Below, piece after piece: positions 61,741-64,000 of a stretch of 64,000 bases of DNA. Location of the stretch: the NCBI RefSeq assembly GCF_016629665.1, contig NZ_JAEPRQ010000001.1:682001-746000 (forward strand), given 5' to 3'. Position 1 is the first letter of the stretch. The number at the start of each line of letters is the position of its first letter. Below the pieces are notes generated by a model, which saw nothing but the letters and a program-made list of their open reading frames with translations, did no database searches and was not told where the DNA came from. The stretch comes from Paracoccus caeni (lineage in GTDB: Bacteria > Pseudomonadota > Alphaproteobacteria > Rhodobacterales > Rhodobacteraceae). The position numbers and the translations under genes were made by a program.

Positions 61741-62342
61741 GGACGCGCCTGCGCCATACGTTGTTCGAACGTGTCGATGGCGGGGGCTTTTTCCATGGTC
61801 AGCCCGATATCGTCCAGCCCGTTCAGCAGGCAATGTTTGCGGAACGGATCGATATCGAAATGGAAGCTTTGCCCGTCCGAACTGCTGACCGTCTGGTTTT
61901 CCAGATCGACGACCATCCGCGCATTCGCCCCCTTGCGGGCATCTTCCATCAGCACATCCACCGCCTCTTGCGGCAACACGATCGGCAGGATGCCGTTCTT
62001 GAAGCAGTTGTTGAAGAAGATGTCGGCGAAGCTGGTCGAGATCACCGCGCGGATGCCGAAATCCAGCAGCGCCCAAGGCGCGTGTTCGCGCGATGATCCG
62101 CAGCCGAAATTATCGCCCGCGACCAGAATTTGCGCATCACGGTAGGCGGGCTGGTTCAGCACGAAATCAGGCAGTTCATTGCCCTCGCGGTCATAGCGCA
62201 TCTCGTCAAACAGGTTCACGCCAAGGCCCGAGCGTTTGATCGTTTTCAGAAACTGCTTCGGAATGATCATATCGGTGTCGATATTGACCAGCGGCATCGG
62301 TGCCGCGATCCCGGTCAAAGTGGTGAATTTGTCCATGATCAA
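61731..62342 (-). CDS. leuD: 3-isopropylmalate dehydratase small subunit
   Basis: 203 residues. The swivel-domain marks are visible: [33 protein letters not shown] and [11 protein letters not shown]. It pairs with LeuC to isomerise 2- to 3-isopropylmalate in leucine synthesis. It lies 6 bases downstream of leuC. Its end overlaps the EEP-fold gene by 10 bases. Confidence 0.97.
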   Translation of the reverse strand: MIMDKFTTLTGIAAPMPLVNIDTDMIIPKQFLKTIKRSGLGVNLFDEMRYDREGNELPDFVLNQPAYRDAQILVAGDNFGCGSSREHAPWALLDFGIRAVISTSFADIFFNNCFKNGILPIVLPQEAVDVLMEDARKGANARMVVDLENQTVSSSDGQSFHFDIDPFRKHCLLNGLDDIGLTMEKAPAIDTFEQRMAQARPWI

Positions 62343-62348
62343 TCCTCC

Positions 62349-63779
62349 TTATGCGGGCTGGGCCGCGAATTCGCGGATATCGACCAGATGCCCGGCCACG
62401 CCTGCCGCCGCGGCCATCGCAGGCGACATCAGATGGGTGCGGCCCTTGTAGCCCTGCCGCCCCTCGAAGTTCCGGTTCGAGGTCGCGGCGCAGCGTTCGC
62501 CCGGCACCAACTGGTCGGGGTTCATGCCCAGACACATCGAACAACCCGCAAGCCGCCACTCAAAACCCGCATCGATGAAGATCTGGTCCAGACCCTCTTC
62601 TTCCGCCTGTGCCCGCACAAGACCCGATCCCGGCACGACCATGCCGCGCACGCCCGTGGCCAGCTTGCGTCCCCGCAACACATCGGCAGCGGCGCGCAAA
62701 TCCTCGATCCGGCCATTGGTGCAAGAGCCAATGAACACGGCGTCAATGGTGATATCCGTCAGCTTGGTCCCCGCCGTCAGACCCATATAGTCAAGCGAAC
62801 GGCGCGCGGCCTCGATCTTGCCGCCGGTGAAGCTTTCCGGCGCCGGAACATCGGCGGTGATCGGCAGGGCGTCCTCGGGGCTGGTGCCCCATGTCACGGT
62901 GGGGGCAATATCCTCGCCGCGCAGGGTCAACACCTTGTCGAAATGCGCGCCCTCTTCGGTAAAGAGCGTGCGCCACCAGGCCACTGCAGCCTCCCATTGC
63001 GCACCTTTCGGCGCATGCGGGCGGCCGTTCACATATGCGAAGGTGGTTTCATCCGGGGCGATCAGACCTGCGCGGGCACCGCCTTCGATCGCCATATTGC
63101 AGATGGTCATGCGGCCTTCCATCGACAGGCTGCGGATCACCTCTCCGCAATATTCGATGACATAGCCGGTGCCCCCCGCTGTTCCGGTCGCTGCGATGAT
63201 TGCCAGAACCACGTCCTTGGCGGTGACGCCGGGAGCAAGGCGGCCCGTCACCTCGACCTTCATGTTCTTCGATTTCTTCTGGATCAGCGTCTGCGTGGCC
63301 AGGACATGCTCGACCTCGGACGTGCCGATGCCGTGAGCCAGCGCGCCAAAGGCACCATGCGTCGCGGTATGGCTGTCACCGCAAACGACGGTCATGCCGG
63401 GCAGGGTCCAGCCCTGTTCGGGGCCGACGATATGCACGATGCCCTGCCGGATGTCGTTCACCGGATAGTAATGCACGCCGAATTCGCGGGCATTCTTGTC
63501 CAGCGCATCCACCTGAATGCGTGATTCTTCGTTGTCGATGCCCTTCTGGCGGTCCAGCGTCGTCGGCACGTTATGGTCGGGCACGGCGATGGTGCGGTCG
63601 GGGGCGTGGACCTTGCGACCGGTCATGCGCAGACCCTCGAAGGCCTGCGGGCTGGTCACCTCATGGACCAGATGGCGGTCGATGTAGAGAAGACAGGTGC
63701 CGTCTTCGGATTGTTCGACGACATGGGCGTCCCAGATTTTATCATAGAGCGTGCGCGGGGTTGCGGCGGGATTCGTCAT
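62349..63779 (-). CDS. leuC: 3-isopropylmalate dehydratase large subunit
   Basis: 476 residues of aconitase fold. The three [4Fe-4S] cluster Cys are seen in [12 protein letters not shown] and [10 protein letters not shown]. Other marks are [49 protein letters not shown] and the ending HLVDIREF. It is the first gene of a leftward leuC-leuD pair. The 221 bases to its right (63780-64000) show no supported gene. Confidence 0.97.
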   Translation of the reverse strand: MTNPAATPRTLYDKIWDAHVVEQSEDGTCLLYIDRHLVHEVTSPQAFEGLRMTGRKVHAPDRTIAVPDHNVPTTLDRQKGIDNEESRIQVDALDKNAREFGVHYYPVNDIRQGIVHIVGPEQGWTLPGMTVVCGDSHTATHGAFGALAHGIGTSEVEHVLATQTLIQKKSKNMKVEVTGRLAPGVTAKDVVLAIIAATGTAGGTGYVIEYCGEVIRSLSMEGRMTICNMAIEGGARAGLIAPDETTFAYVNGRPHAPKGAQWEAAVAWWRTLFTEEGAHFDKVLTLRGEDIAPTVTWGTSPEDALPITADVPAPESFTGGKIEAARRSLDYMGLTAGTKLTDITIDAVFIGSCTNGRIEDLRAAADVLRGRKLATGVRGMVVPGSGLVRAQAEEEGLDQIFIDAGFEWRLAGCSMCLGMNPDQLVPGERCAATSNRNFEGRQGYKGRTHLMSPAMAAAAGVAGHLVDIREFAAQPA

Positions 63780-64000
63780 GGCTCTTGGCTTTCGGCTTAG
63801 ATGCGAATGAATGTGGGTGTTTGGCGGGTGCGCGCAAGAAGGCGCGGCCCGGTCAGCCCCGTGCCGTCACGCAAAGCGCTTCGCCAAAGAACCTCGAAGG
63901 CAGGCGCGCGCGGTCATGGATGTCGAAATAGATGAACCCGGACATAGACCCTATTTACGGCGGAACGGCCCGTCGCGCAATATCGTGGCAAAATTGTGCT

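Noticed and set aside
63853..63945. 30-codon reverse ORF upstream of leuC (MSGFIYFDIHDRAR)
   Set aside because: It could be a leader or small gene, but there is no ribosome-binding site, no Leu-codon run and no attenuator hairpins to support it.
1..64000. CRISPR array
   Set aside because: No regularly spaced short repeats with unique spacers occur; the phased GTGC and 21-bp repeats are too short and too few.

Overview
The window looks like chromosome of a GC-rich alphaproteobacterium of the Rhodobacteraceae, most plausibly Paracoccus or a close relative. The evidence is the xseB-ispA-dxs order, a compact flagellar cluster (fliF-fliH-fliN-fliP diverging from fliL-motE-motA-flhA-fliR-flhB), a CP4-type aroA, and RTX/ECF modules of the kind seen in that family. 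The genus is an inference from gene order and protein flavour, not from a marker gene.

Region 1 (1-25654) is the most unusual part. A leftward operon encodes two small exported proteins, an ExbB/TolQ-like pump subunit, two ExbD-like subunits and a TonB-like anchored protein that runs off the left edge. Diverging from it are a DUF1036 protein, a peptidoglycan-binding exported protein and an anchored lytic transglycosylase carrying a zinc-ligand-less M23 fold. A 2537-residue autotransporter follows, then a tightly overlapping operon tssK-tssL(OmpA)-tssM-tagF-pppA-ppkA. These last genes are the baseplate adaptor, membrane complex and threonine-phosphorylation switch of type VI secretion, yet the window holds no sheath, tube, spike or ClpV gene. 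PpkA and the TonB-like protein share a C-terminal periplasmic domain with the same 52-residue Cys spacing, which ties the two arms together. I propose an envelope-spanning, phospho-switched, proton-motive-force-coupled machine built from a T6SS-type membrane complex and dedicated to, or co-regulated with, a giant surface autotransporter.

Region 2 (25668-32080) is a TetR-controlled RND efflux operon (regulator, adaptor, pump, outer-membrane channel) with a clear inverted-repeat operator. Region 3 (32149-39841) holds housekeeping and accessory genes: an FAH-family hydrolase, cbiZ, an RTX protein, an ECF sigma/anti-sigma pair, a secreted subtilase, an AlkD-like DNA repair protein and aroA.

Region 4 (39842-45337) is a scrambled accessory island. 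It contains an IS3-family transposase remnant, an anchored unknown protein, a DUF2235 (T6SS phospholipase-type) gene truncated by an IS5-family element, several frameshifted fragments, IS21 pieces with istB, and an orphan AAA ATPase. It ends at the 3' end of a tRNA-Lys gene.

Region 5 (45338-64000) is core chromosome: tRNA-Lys, dapF-mtaB, xseB-ispA-dxs, the two divergent flagellar operons (export gate, MS-ring, stator subunit and three small uncharacterised proteins), then leuC-leuD with an overlapping endonuclease/phosphatase-fold gene on the reverse strand.
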